Shown here: in pieces, positions 10,533-19,742 of the stretch
Numbering within the stretch: the stretch's first letter is position 1
Layout of the letters: each line of letters begins with the position of its first letter
DNA from: Pseudophaeomoniella oleicola
Taxonomy: Eukaryota > Ascomycota > Eurotiomycetes > Phaeomoniellales > Phaeomoniellaceae
Direction of reading: 5' to 3'
NCBI GenBank assembly: GCA_003868215.1
Contig: QWDQ01000098.1
Location: forward strand, 1 to 30,563
Length of the DNA: 30,563 nucleotides
The notes under the pieces: generated by a model
The model's database searches: none
The model's input: the letters and a program-made list of their open reading frames with translations, nothing else
What the model was told of the DNA's origin: nothing
Translations under genes and position numbers: made by a program

Positions 10533-10571
10533 AGTCGCCCCACCAGGATTTAACGCAGCTCAGTTTTAACG
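10533..10571 (+). repeat. Left terminal inverted repeat of the transposon
   Basis: Thirty-nine bases starting AGTCGCCCCACCAGG, matching the reverse complement of 12337-12375 with one C/T difference at position 28. Preceded by TA. Confidence 0.95.
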
Positions 10572-11586
10572 TACTAAAATCCTTAAAACGCCTGTATATT
10601 CGAAGTTATTAAACGAGGCTTATAATATATTAAATTTGAAAGTTAAATATAAAGCTATTTATAAACGTTAATTATATATTTTACATAATACGTTAAAAAT
10701 CTTATTTATTATTTCTAATAATATAGATTTTTATTTTAATTTTTTTTTTTTAAACTGCGACGACGTTCTATATAATAATAAACTAAATATTAAGATTAAT
10801 GATAATTTTTATATATTTTTTTATATTTTAAAATAAGGCCAGCTTTATCTAAAGATTTATATAATTATAAATAATTTTTATTTTAGCAGCGTTAAATAAA
10901 CTAAAAATTTTTTAAATTTTACGAAAAAATATAAATATAGATTTATTTAAAAATCTTATTTTTTTCAGAATTATAATCGACGTCGTTAATTAATATATAT
11001 TATATAATATATTCTAGCTTTTTTCTAAAATTCGTTAAATCTTAAAAAACATAATCGGAATAGAAATAATTATTTTAATTAATTTAAATTAAATCGTTAT
11101 TACTAAACGAGATTTATAGATTTTAATTAAATTAAAAAATAATAAATTATCTATTTTTTAACCGTTTTAAATATTATATTTATTAAGGCTTTTTAGATTC
11201 GTTTTTTTATATAATTAAATAAATTAGATTTTCTTAATAGAATCTAAATTCGCGAAAATAATTATTTATATTAACTAGATTTTATAACGTTATTTAATAT
11301 TTAAAAAATAAACTAAATCTAAAGATTATATAACGTACGACGAATACGCAGGAAGATATAAAATTATAATATTATTATATTTATATTTCTATATAAATTT
11401 AAAGATATAATAGGTTTTATATTTATTTATAATTAATAAGATTAACGTAAGATTTAATGACGGCGAGATTTATAATAGAAAGATTATTTTAAATTAATTT
11501 AAAATAATAACGTTAAAGATTTAATTATTTTTTAAGACCGTATAATATTAATTAGAGGTTTTTTTAATTAAAAATTAAATAAATTA

Positions 11587-11690
11587 AAAATTTTATTTTT
11601 TAAAAATAATTAAGAATTATAACCGAATTCCTATCGTTTTAATTATTTTAATAATCGTAATTTATTCCCGGTTTTAAGGCGCTTTTATAT
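11587..11690 (-). pseudogene. Transposase (DDE_1, Fot1/pogo) relic, conserved NREW region
   Basis: Read on the minus strand, the AT-rich DNA retains AP-x-NRE-x-ITIIK and, about 15 residues on, IIFK. These are the recognisable part of the catalytic domain of Fot1/pogo transposases. Stops stand where Trp, Gln or similar CpA/TpG-containing codons are expected, as RIP would produce. The full relic should extend over most of the element on this strand, but I can only identify this part by eye. Confidence 0.65.
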
Positions 11691-12336
11691 AGATTTATAA
11701 TTTATTAATTAACTTTAATATTTATTAATTTTAATAAACGTTTAATATTATGCCTGTTTTATTTATATTATATATATTAATAGATTTTATAAAATTCTTA
11801 ATAATCGTTTTTTTAAATAAAGTAAATCATTTATAAAGTATTTTTAAATTTATATCATATATACGAGCGGCGTTTAGATTTTTATTTAAAATTATAAAGA
11901 TTTTAGAATTATATTATTAAAAATATTTAAATTAATTAATATTTAATGAAAATAAAAATAAAAAAATATTATTAATTATTTAAATAATTCGTATTATATT
12001 TTATATTTAAATAAGAATAAACGTATATCTTTAAATATTTAATTTTAATATTTATTCAATAAATAAAATCTTTTATATAAATATTAATAATTATTAATTT
12101 TAATAATCTATAACGACGTTAGAATAGTTTTTTTTTTATTATAAAATAATTTCGTTTAAATTATAAATCTTTATATATTTACGAATTAACGTAAAATCGT
12201 TAATTTAAAGAATTAATAAAGTCTTTTAGATATTTTCTTTTTATAACTATATTTTAAGCTTTATTTTAATAGATTTTAATTAAAATATAAACGTTGTAAT
12301 TTGGCTGTGTTAAGAGTTATTAAAGATTGAAAGATG

Positions 12337-12375
12337 CGTTAAAACTGGGCTGCGTTAAATCCTGGTGGGGCGACT
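12337..12375 (-). repeat. Right terminal inverted repeat of the transposon
   Basis: Inverted partner of 10533-10571 with one mismatch, followed by TA. The inner side of this end, about 12297-12336, keeps several TpG dinucleotides and so escaped the RIP seen inside. Confidence 0.95.
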
Positions 12376-12377
12376 TA

Positions 12378-13066
12378 TATTATAACAACAGTCGTTGTCA
12401 TTAGAAATTCCAAAAGACATGTAAGTTACCATGTATCGAGACTTGATGACGGAAAGGGTCTTGTTATATAGTTTTTTTCCTTTTGCATTTTGTAATTCTA
12501 CCTTGAATGAACGCCCGCTGCGCTACGCTGCTTTTTCGTAACACCTTCGCTTCATCTACTTTGTTGTGATGATGATGATACTTTGCTAATTCGAAGAGAG
12601 CCTGCTTTCCTATACACCAAAGGAAAAAGAAGAAAAATGAAGGAGATAAAACCGAACGAGAATAAAAGGATTTAGATGAAGAGCTAGTATAACATTCCAC
12701 CCATCAGTGAGACGTGATGATCGAATCCCTGGCTCACTCATCGTTAGGGAACTGCACTCTCAGAGGCGTTTGTCGCTTCGTGGATGAGTTCGGTAGATGG
12801 GTGGCCAAGTGATTCACAGGAATCGTAATTCCGAGCCGGATATAAGCTCTATGCGACGTGAGATAGTTGGGAGATCAGTGATTAAGGAGGATTGGCAATC
12901 GTAGGGATGAAATCCAGCCTTCTATGCAACTGAGGAATAGAACACAATCCTCGATTGCTTGCATAGCTGTGGAGAATCCCAGCACGTGCCACATGTGTGT
13001 TCGAAAAACGCCGGTACTGAATGTCTGGATATCATGCGGAAATGGAAACTGGAATAAACGGCATGG
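12378..13066. other. 3' flank of the G-alpha gene
   Basis: About 690 bp between the transposon and the G-alpha stop codon without a recognisable gene. A GAT trinucleotide run (near 12567) and a poly-pyrimidine tract (near 12471-12483) are present. Most of it is probably the G-alpha 3' UTR and terminator. Confidence 0.6.
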
Positions 13067-14285
13067 TTATATCAGACCGCAAAGTCTGAGGTTCTCTTGT
13101 ATAATGATGTCTGGAAGAACAATTAGTTACAAGTACCAATCTTAATTTCAAGTTGCGCTTACCGTTGACAGCAGCCATGACGAATCTGATTTGAGTGGTA
13201 TCTGTGGCGCAGGTAAAGTGGGTGTAAATCTGCTTGGTCTCTGCTTGGTTTAGGGAGACGAATCGGTTGAGAATGTAGTCGCATGCAGCAGCATAATCAG
13301 CGCCACCCTCGTAATCAGGGAAGTAGTTCTTCATTGGGCTGATTGGAAGCTTCTCCTTGAAGCGATCGATCTTGTTCAAGAACAAGATGATCGATGTCTT
13401 GATAAACCATCTTGAGTTGCAGATCGAATCGAAAAGTGTAAGAGCTTCTTGCATACGGTTGACCGTCTCGTCTTCGAAGAGTAGTTGATCGTATTCAGAA
13501 ATAGCCACCAGGAAGAGGATGGTTGTGACGTTTTCAAAACAGTGGATCCATTTCTTACGCTCCGAACGTTGACCACCGACGTCAAACATCCTGTAGGTAA
13601 GGTCGCCAATGATGAAGGTTGTTTCGGTGATACCGGTTGTCTTAACACGAGATCGCAGAACATCTTGGTCGCTTGGGACATAGTCTGGAGCAGCGATACG
13701 ATCGATCGAGTCAAAATAGCTAGAAATAGTCAGTTGATGTTCATGAGCTGAGACATGAAGCGATGTGCTTACTATTTGGCCGAATCGTTCAACTGGTATT
13801 CACGAGATCTCTTGAAACACTCCTGAACACCTTGATCTTGCCACAATGCCTTGATGGCAGGTCCAACTTCATGGGGGAGAGTGTCACCTTCAATCTGGGC
13901 GGGTTGCATGAAGATGGTTTGAACGTGGTATTCAGCACGGGGGTCATCAAGTGGCAAGTCGAGCGATTCCATGGCCTCAAGAATAACACGCATCGACTGG
14001 ACAGTGTTGCTGTAGATTATCTCTTTGAAAGACTCCCGTTCGTCACGCGAGTAGCCGCCCTCGTGAATGAGCTTCATCTGTTTCAAGATGGTAGATTTGC
14101 CAGACTCTCCAGCACCTTTGAATACATTAGCAAGAACAAATCATTTAGTGATAGTGACGCAGTATACCCAGCAGCAGCATCTTGATCTCATTCCGTTGCA
14201 TCATCTTGTCGCGCTTGAGCTGATTCTCAATCTCGTCATTCCTGGCCTTGCCATCCTTCTCCTCGGTGCTCATGCCACAACCCAT
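13067..14285 (-). CDS. Heterotrimeric G-protein alpha subunit, fungal group I (G-alpha-i-like)
   Basis: Four exons (14285-14168, 14115-13773, 13719-13163, 13110-13067) encode 353 residues, exactly the usual length of fungal group I G-alpha (FadA/GNA-1/CPG-1/BCG1 type). The introns are 52, 53 and 52 bp with donors GTATAC, GTAAGC and GTAAGC. Motifs: MGCGMS N-terminus (Gly2 myristoylation, Cys3 palmitoylation), P-loop GAGESGKS (40-47), switch [11 protein letters not shown] with Arg178 and Thr181, DVGGQRSE (200-207, Gln204), NKID (about 269-272), TCATDT near the C-terminus, and the final LRLCGLI with Cys350, the pertussis-toxin-type ADP-ribosylation site. All catalytic residues are intact. It acts at the plasma membrane downstream of GPCRs; in filamentous fungi this group controls growth, conidiation, cAMP level, secondary metabolism and virulence. 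The final coding exon is only 44 bp. Confidence 0.98.
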
Positions 14286-14361
14286 CTTGACGGATATGTA
14301 TTATCTGAATCTATAATTGAAGCGAAAGGAGATATAGAGTCAGATCGACTTGATCTGCTTG

Positions 14362-14513
14362 CTGTAGAAAACAGTGTTAGTCGATGTTCGGGATCCTCGC
14401 ATGGCGCAGCTAAGACCAAGCGCAATATGACAAATGCCAATGGCTGGGCTTCGCTTATCGCAGGAGATGCAAGATGGTCAGGGACAATGAGAGGCAGGAA
14501 TAGGTATGCTTAC
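14362..14513 (-). other. Probable 5' UTR intron of the G-alpha gene
   Basis: On the minus strand, 77 bases upstream of the ATG, lies an acceptor TTTTCTACAG preceded by a perfect GACTAAC branch site. The matching donor GTAAGC lies 152 bp upstream. All three signals match the coding introns here. Leader introns are known in fungal G-alpha genes, but this one is a prediction from motifs. Confidence 0.65.
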
Positions 14514-17500
14514 AACACGGTGGGATAGCTCAAGCTACCAGGCAAAGGCACGAAATGATGATGGCGTGCAACGAGAATGAATTGAAGGCAGAAAGATGGT
14601 TGCGGATGCGGTAGAAAGTGAATTTCAGGAGAAGCGCAAGGCGATCCGCAATCCGAAGGATGTCGACAACCGAAAGTAAGCTTTTTTTTTTCGTTTGCAA
14701 GGTTGAAATCAGCCAATCCAACACACCCCTGATCAGACGATGATTCTTTTCCCTTTGGTCTCTTCGTAGACGGTCCAAATTGTCCGGAGAAGTAAGAAGA
14801 ATAGAAGAGATCGTGAGATTCGAGATTGAAGAGGATTGCAGACGATAGAAAGAGTTGTCTAAGGGGGGGGGTTTATTGTCTTGTTCTCTGGAGATGTCCC
14901 TGTGCACCTCTCAAGTCGAGTACGGAGTTAATGTATGGAACTTGTCTCGTCGGCCCAGTTTCATTGGACTTGACTTAGCAGGAAATAGTAATAGTGCTAC
15001 GTCGTAATAGTGAGCGTACCTGAGGTTGATGAGAGGGGCCTTCACCTTATGGGTAAAGAATAGTTTAGGAGTTGAGTTAGTTGGGGGGGTCGCGCGGGAG
15101 CGAGGTGGAGTATGCTTTGCCAGCATTAGTGAGCTTTAGGTAAGGCTGCTGCTTTAGAACCCGTTACGATACAGTAGTAATTAACTTAACTTACACCAAA
15201 GGAACCTGCCTAGGGGTAGGTAAGAGGTACCTCTCGCCTACTGCACACGCCAGGGGTTAAGCAGTGCTGTATGTAAATTGTCAATTATCTCATCTGCGGT
15301 GATAGGAGGTTGTAACTGGAAGTACAGTATTTGTTGTTCTTACCTGCTGGATGTATTACCTACACTTGATTCTATGGGAAGGGTTATCTCCTCGGGGTGA
15401 TGGTTCTCGATCATATTTCATAGGGACCAGTTGCTGGTGTTTGATAATTCATCTCTCATCAATCCATGTTCCCTTTCCAAAATCACACGTCTTTATTCCA
15501 AGGTGATGCACCAGCAGAGCAGCATGTATAAGACTCTTTATGGCCCATGCTTTCCGTGATCTCTCTTTCGCAAAAGTACATATTTACTCAAAGAATGACT
15601 TGACTTGACCGTTATAGGTCCCATTGCGGTTCTGATCTGTGGACTGGTCATCTTCATCAGTACGGAGTACCTGCTTGTACTACGTACCTGCTGTAGCTTA
15701 TTACCATCGAACCATCATTACCATTCTGGGATTTCTTTTGCGCAATGGGATTTCGCAACTGGCACTCGTCTGGCCTGTCGCCGTTGCGTTTAATTGGCGC
15801 CAGAAGCGTTCTAGAGAGGGAGTATCCTAGAGAGGTGGGGCTTGGATATCATATCGTCGAGTCGTACATACTACGTAGTAGTAGAAGCAGGCATTTCGGC
15901 ATAAGAACTTGAACTGATCGAGTTCAAGTGGATCGACGCGCTTCTTGAAATGGGGACCGACCCATCGAGAAAAGGGATGCAGAAGTCTTCCGCCGACGCT
16001 TAGACGGATTTACTGACGGATTCAGTAAGTAAACTTGCCATTCTCTACCATCTCCCGAGGTCCAACGGTGATCTGTAAGGGGGTTCAACGCGTTGTGTAT
16101 GGTTGGTCGGTCATCCGCTCCTCGTACTATGAGATATGACAGTATCTTGCTTGCCCAGGCTTGATGAGATGCCGGACGCCGTTCTCCTCAAGCCATTCCA
16201 ATAACGCAAAGGCAATTTTACCAGAGCGCAGTATTAACACATGCACTCTATCTGCCTCCACTGTCGCATGGCTCCCCTGATACACTAAGCGAGGTGCCGA
16301 TAGTACTACGTAGTATGTAGAGATTACCAACCAACGGTGATCATTTATGTACTGGGTAAGCGAGATGGTATCCTGTCTGGACCTTATCCCAACTCGCCTC
16401 GTCGCCTGTTAATGTCAACATCGTGGCATGTCAAGAAGCTGGCCGGTGGTTCGCAATCCAACAATGTATTCATAGGGCATACATATTACAGGGGTGCCTG
16501 AAGCCTGAGACAAGCCACTCATGAAGCATCTATCCTGACATGCGACAAACCACTCGAGAGAATCCCTGACTTAATATTACTTACTGCCAATACCTATAAT
16601 GAGCTTCATACTATGATTGATAGTACCGAGGTAATCTTGGTCGAGAATTGCGAAGTGAGATGTGTCGACCTACGGCCGGGTACGCCGATCTTATTCCAGT
16701 AACTTAGGTACGAAAGACATGTCCTGGCACCTCCTGTAAGCTGGATCGAGAGACCATCGGCAATGGAAGAACCTAGATATCCAAGTCTTCCGTTAATGCC
16801 GGGAATGGCCTTGAGGGAAAGATGCTAATATTCACGATAGACCACGTTCAGCCCCTGCTGAGAGCCGGGTGATGAGATCCGGCAAGCCTCTCCTGATCCT
16901 GAATTGGGTTGTCTCGACTCAACTCACCTTGACCGTTGGTCATAAATTCCGATGGGAAGAATCCCTACTATTCTGGGATGCAGCATAGTGTGGCATAATT
17001 ATACCAAGGTAACCCGCAATGTTGATCCGAACCATCGTCGGTACGTGGCTGAAAGTCAGAAAGTCAGAAAGCAGCTACAACGCCTCGATGTGGAAATGCG
17101 TCTACTCTGATCATGGCAATGAATCTGCTGTTTCATCCTCAAACTGCATAAGACTTAATTACAACAAGACGTAGGTAACGCCATAAGGCCGCTGGAAGAA
17201 GCATATCCATAGTACGTGCAGATACACGGACAATGATATTTGTTTTGTCTCGCGGACTCATCTGCATCAGCCACTGAGGTATCCTAGCCAATCATGGAAG
17301 CCACCCGTTCAGTTCAGCGCAGGAAACCGTGCTGCATCTAGAAACATTACTAAGTTACCGCATATCATCACCATCCTGAATCATTGCCAATCTGGAGACT
17401 TGAGAGAAAATGTCCCGCCTTTCTATCTACTACGCCAAATGCCGCCTTCTAGAGGCATTCTGGAATCCTTCATTCTATCCATAGCTCTCCCAAGCCACCC

Positions 17501-18260
17501 CTATCCCAGAACCAGGGCTTTGTTATCGGAGGCAAAAGCGTAATTCTCTGACCTGGCAGTGATGAAATGGTATGAGACCACCATCAAGATCTGGGGAGGT
17601 GACTGGCGAGGCTGGGCGTTTGGGATGGATCGTATACGATTCCACTCTCTGTTTCTCTGTATCATGGACTCTCCTTGCAGATCTGGCGAAGCTAATGCAA
17701 TGCGCAAACATAGAGGCAGTACGGTACAATTGGCTCATCTATGGCTATAACCCTCATGCACGTCTATCATGAAGTGTCGTTGCTATTCGATGGACCAAAG
17801 GGACGTACATGCCGCTCCCAGCCTTCTGGTTAAGACTGATTGATGAATTGGAAGTGGTCAATTCTCTCATGATACCACACTTCGGACAAACTGATATGCA
17901 TGAGAAAAGTTGAACGGCCCAACCCACTACTTTACTGTGGTTAGACTATCAGCATATCTCCTATCTCCCATCAGACGAGTATTATGCAGACTTTTGTCCA
18001 ATTCCATCCAGCATGTACGATCAGTGACCTAACCTGCTTACATCGCCGATGGAATAGAAATGGGGCCACTAGGAGAAGCTGTAATATAGGGGTGCTTGGA
18101 GCGTTATCATATATCATGGGGAGAACACATGGATTGCCGGAGAGGAAGGGTACATTTCCTCGTTGAGTGTACGTGAGATTGATTCTTCAAGGCACGTATC
18201 ATAGGTAGTACTACATATGGTAGGCTTATGAAGTCATCGCCATGACCTTGTTATTAGTTT
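14514..18260. other. Large gene-poor region between divergent G-alpha and Smr genes
   Basis: About 3.7 kb with no recognised protein, tRNA or rRNA. The first 600 bp are likely G-alpha leader and promoter, with a T-run near 14682 and nine consecutive G near 14865. The rest has ordinary base composition, no RIP, only short stop-free stretches, and several short palindromes (TACTACGTAGTA at about 15869-15880 and 16304-16315) and TAGGTA/CCTAGG-type motifs (near 15208-15235). It may hold long regulatory DNA, an unspliced non-coding RNA, or an unrecognised gene. Confidence 0.5.
15865..16319. repeat. 16-bp perfect inverted repeat, 423 bp apart
   Basis: TACATACTACGTAGTA at 15865-15880 recurs inverted at 16304-16319. 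Each copy itself contains the palindrome TACTACGTAGTA. No clear target-site duplication is seen outside, so a small non-autonomous element is only one possibility. Confidence 0.6.
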
Positions 18261-18319
18261 GATCCGGATCTGAGTTTATGGCCCGGATCTTGGTCTAGCG
18301 CGAGATCTACGCCGAGATC
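18261..18319. promoter_or_regulatory. GATC-rich cluster upstream of the Smr gene
   Basis: Five GATC sites in 59 bp, in the forms GGATCT, CGAGATCT and CCGGATC, lie about 150-200 bp upstream of the Smr ATG. The clustering is seen; a regulatory role is only a guess. Confidence 0.3.
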
Positions 18320-18464
18320 CAACTTGCTCGGCGCCAACCTTTTCGCAGCTTGCGCTCATTGACCATGTAGCCTACTACCTACATCTGAGGCAGTTGACCT
18401 GCGCCTTACTCTTCGATTCCTACGTAAGCGGCTGTAATTGGCCACGCCCAAATCACCTGCAACA

Positions 18465-19265
18465 ATGTCGGTCGAAATGCAACATGTACGACACCAGCTT
18501 GGTGGTCGAGCATTCAACCATAGTCAAAGTCAAGAAGCAGAACAAGAGTATGATCGACTACGTGACCTCGCGCGTCAGGAAGCTGCAAAGAGATCCTCGT
18601 GCTTTGATAAAGTAAGGAGAGGAAACCCCCAACAGACCCATTCACGGGGGTGATGTGCATCAGACTAACCCAACGATCCCCCCCAGGCGCACCAAGCCTA
18701 CGAGCGAGGCGACGGCCAATCCGCCCACCAACTCTCCGAAGAAGGCAAACACCACGGCGCCGCCATGGAAAAATACAACCGCCAAGCCTCCGAATACATC
18801 TTCCGCGAGAACAACGCCGAAGCCCGCGTCCCCTCCGACACCATCGACCTGCACGGCCAATTCGTCGAAGAAGCAGAAGACATCCTGGAAGAACGCATCC
18901 GGTACGCGAAGTCGCACGGCCAGACCCACCTGCACGTCATCGTGGGAAAGGGAAACCACAGCACGGGGCACGTCCAGAAGATCAAACCGCGCGTCGAACA
19001 AGTCTGTCAGGAACTCGGGTTGCAGTATCACACCGAACCCAACGAGGGGCGCATGTATATCGACTTGACGGGCGGTCAAGCTCCTTACCAAGGCGGTGGT
19101 CAACAACATCCACACCCGCAACCGCATCCGCACCAGCAGCCTCACCCGCAGCCCCAGCATCCGCAACAACAACAAGGCCAAGAAAACGACCTCGAAAAGC
19201 TCGCCAAAAAGCTCCTCCCACGTATCCTACGAAAACTCGAAAAGAATTGCTGCGTCGTCATGTAA
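18465..19265 (+). CDS. DUF1771-Smr domain protein with C-terminal CaaX box
   Basis: Two exons (18465-18611, 18687-19265) encode 241 residues. The 75-bp intron has donor GTAAGG, branch GACTAAC and acceptor CCCCCAG. Residues about 15-90 form the DUF1771 helical region (QEYDRLRDLARQEAAKRSSC, then EKYNRQASEYIFRENN). Residues 100-176 are the Smr domain: TIDLHGQ at 101-107 supplies the conserved D-x-H, and VGKGNHST at 135-142 the G-x-G-x-H loop. Smr domains of this eukaryotic type are linked to nucleic-acid binding and endonuclease activity (as in Cue2/N4BP2). A His/Pro/Gln-rich linker (188-213) follows, then a basic amphipathic helix (KKLLPRILRKLEK) and Cys237-Cys238-Val-Val-Met at the very end. 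CVVM is a farnesylation-type CaaX motif with a second cysteine next to it, so membrane anchoring is predicted. Exon 2 is markedly C-ending in codon use compared with exon 1. Confidence 0.92.
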
Positions 19266-19742
19266 CTTGACTTCCCTATCTTTTTTTTTTCTAACTCCCC
19301 TCGTCACTTCTTGACTCTTGGATCTCAAATCTGGATTAATTTCCCTTTAAGTTACGTCGTTAGCATTGGGAACCAGTCTGGGTAATTTAAAGCTTGAAAA
19401 TCTTTGGCCAAAGGCGATGTACCACCAACAATATCTGACTGAGCCCACCAGCGGACGAAATCCTGGTTTCATGGGGGATTTGACGAGGGCCCTTTTTCTG
19501 ATAAGACAAAAGTAAATACGGTTTTCTAGGATAATTCGGTACCCCTGGTTGATCTTTTCGGATTTCTACATCTACCGGAGAAGGGGGACTAGTACACCTA
19601 GGTAGGTAGTAATTACCCACCAGATCATGGAGAGAGGGGCGGAAAGATAAGCAGTAATCCTCATGTCCTCGATTTATATAACTTTTTTTCCCTTCTTCTT
19701 ATACATTGTAGATGAGAACATAGGTTTCGTTTCCGTTCGGCA
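19266..19742. other. Convergent 3' region between the Smr and MFS genes
   Basis: Nothing coding is recognised in these 477 bp. T-rich runs after the Smr stop (about 19282-19291) and near 19683-19690 are likely parts of the two 3' UTRs. ACCTAGGTAGGTAGT at about 19595-19609 is another copy of the scattered motif. Confidence 0.55.

Larger units (their letters stand above)
10533..12375 (-). mobile_element. RIP-mutated Fot1/pogo-type (Tc1-mariner superfamily) DNA transposon, 1843 bp
   Basis: The ends are 39-bp inverted repeats (10533-10571 and 12337-12375) differing at one base, starting AGTCGCCCCACC. They are flanked by TA on both sides (10531-10532 and 12376-12377), the target duplication of Tc1/mariner elements. 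The size is typical of Fot1/pogo elements. The interior is extremely AT-rich, with CpA and TpG nearly absent while CpG survives, which is the pattern left by RIP. On the minus strand around 11587-11690 the translation still shows AP-x-NRE-x-ITII followed by a IIFK segment, with former Trp/Gln codons turned into stops. This matches the conserved P-G-NREW-VT-I-E ... IIFKGK part of the DDE_1 transposase of Fot1/pogo elements. The element is dead by many RIP stops and is inserted between two convergent genes, Pbn1 and G-alpha. Confidence 0.9.

Noticed and set aside
12464-12700. 78-codon minus-strand frame near the G-alpha 3' end
   Set aside because: Low-complexity Ser/Phe/Lys composition from T-rich DNA; no family resemblance or splice context.
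12715-12740. tRNA-like B-box (GATCGAATCCC)
   Set aside because: No matching A-box or cloverleaf could be folded around it by eye.
16127-16330. 67-codon minus-strand frame with protein-like look
   Set aside because: Short, no recognised motif, no convincing start or splice context; could be chance.
18660-19181. Long antisense frames over the Smr gene
   Set aside because: They are shadows of the GC-rich, C-ending codons of exon 2; the sense strand has a clear domain match and splice sites.
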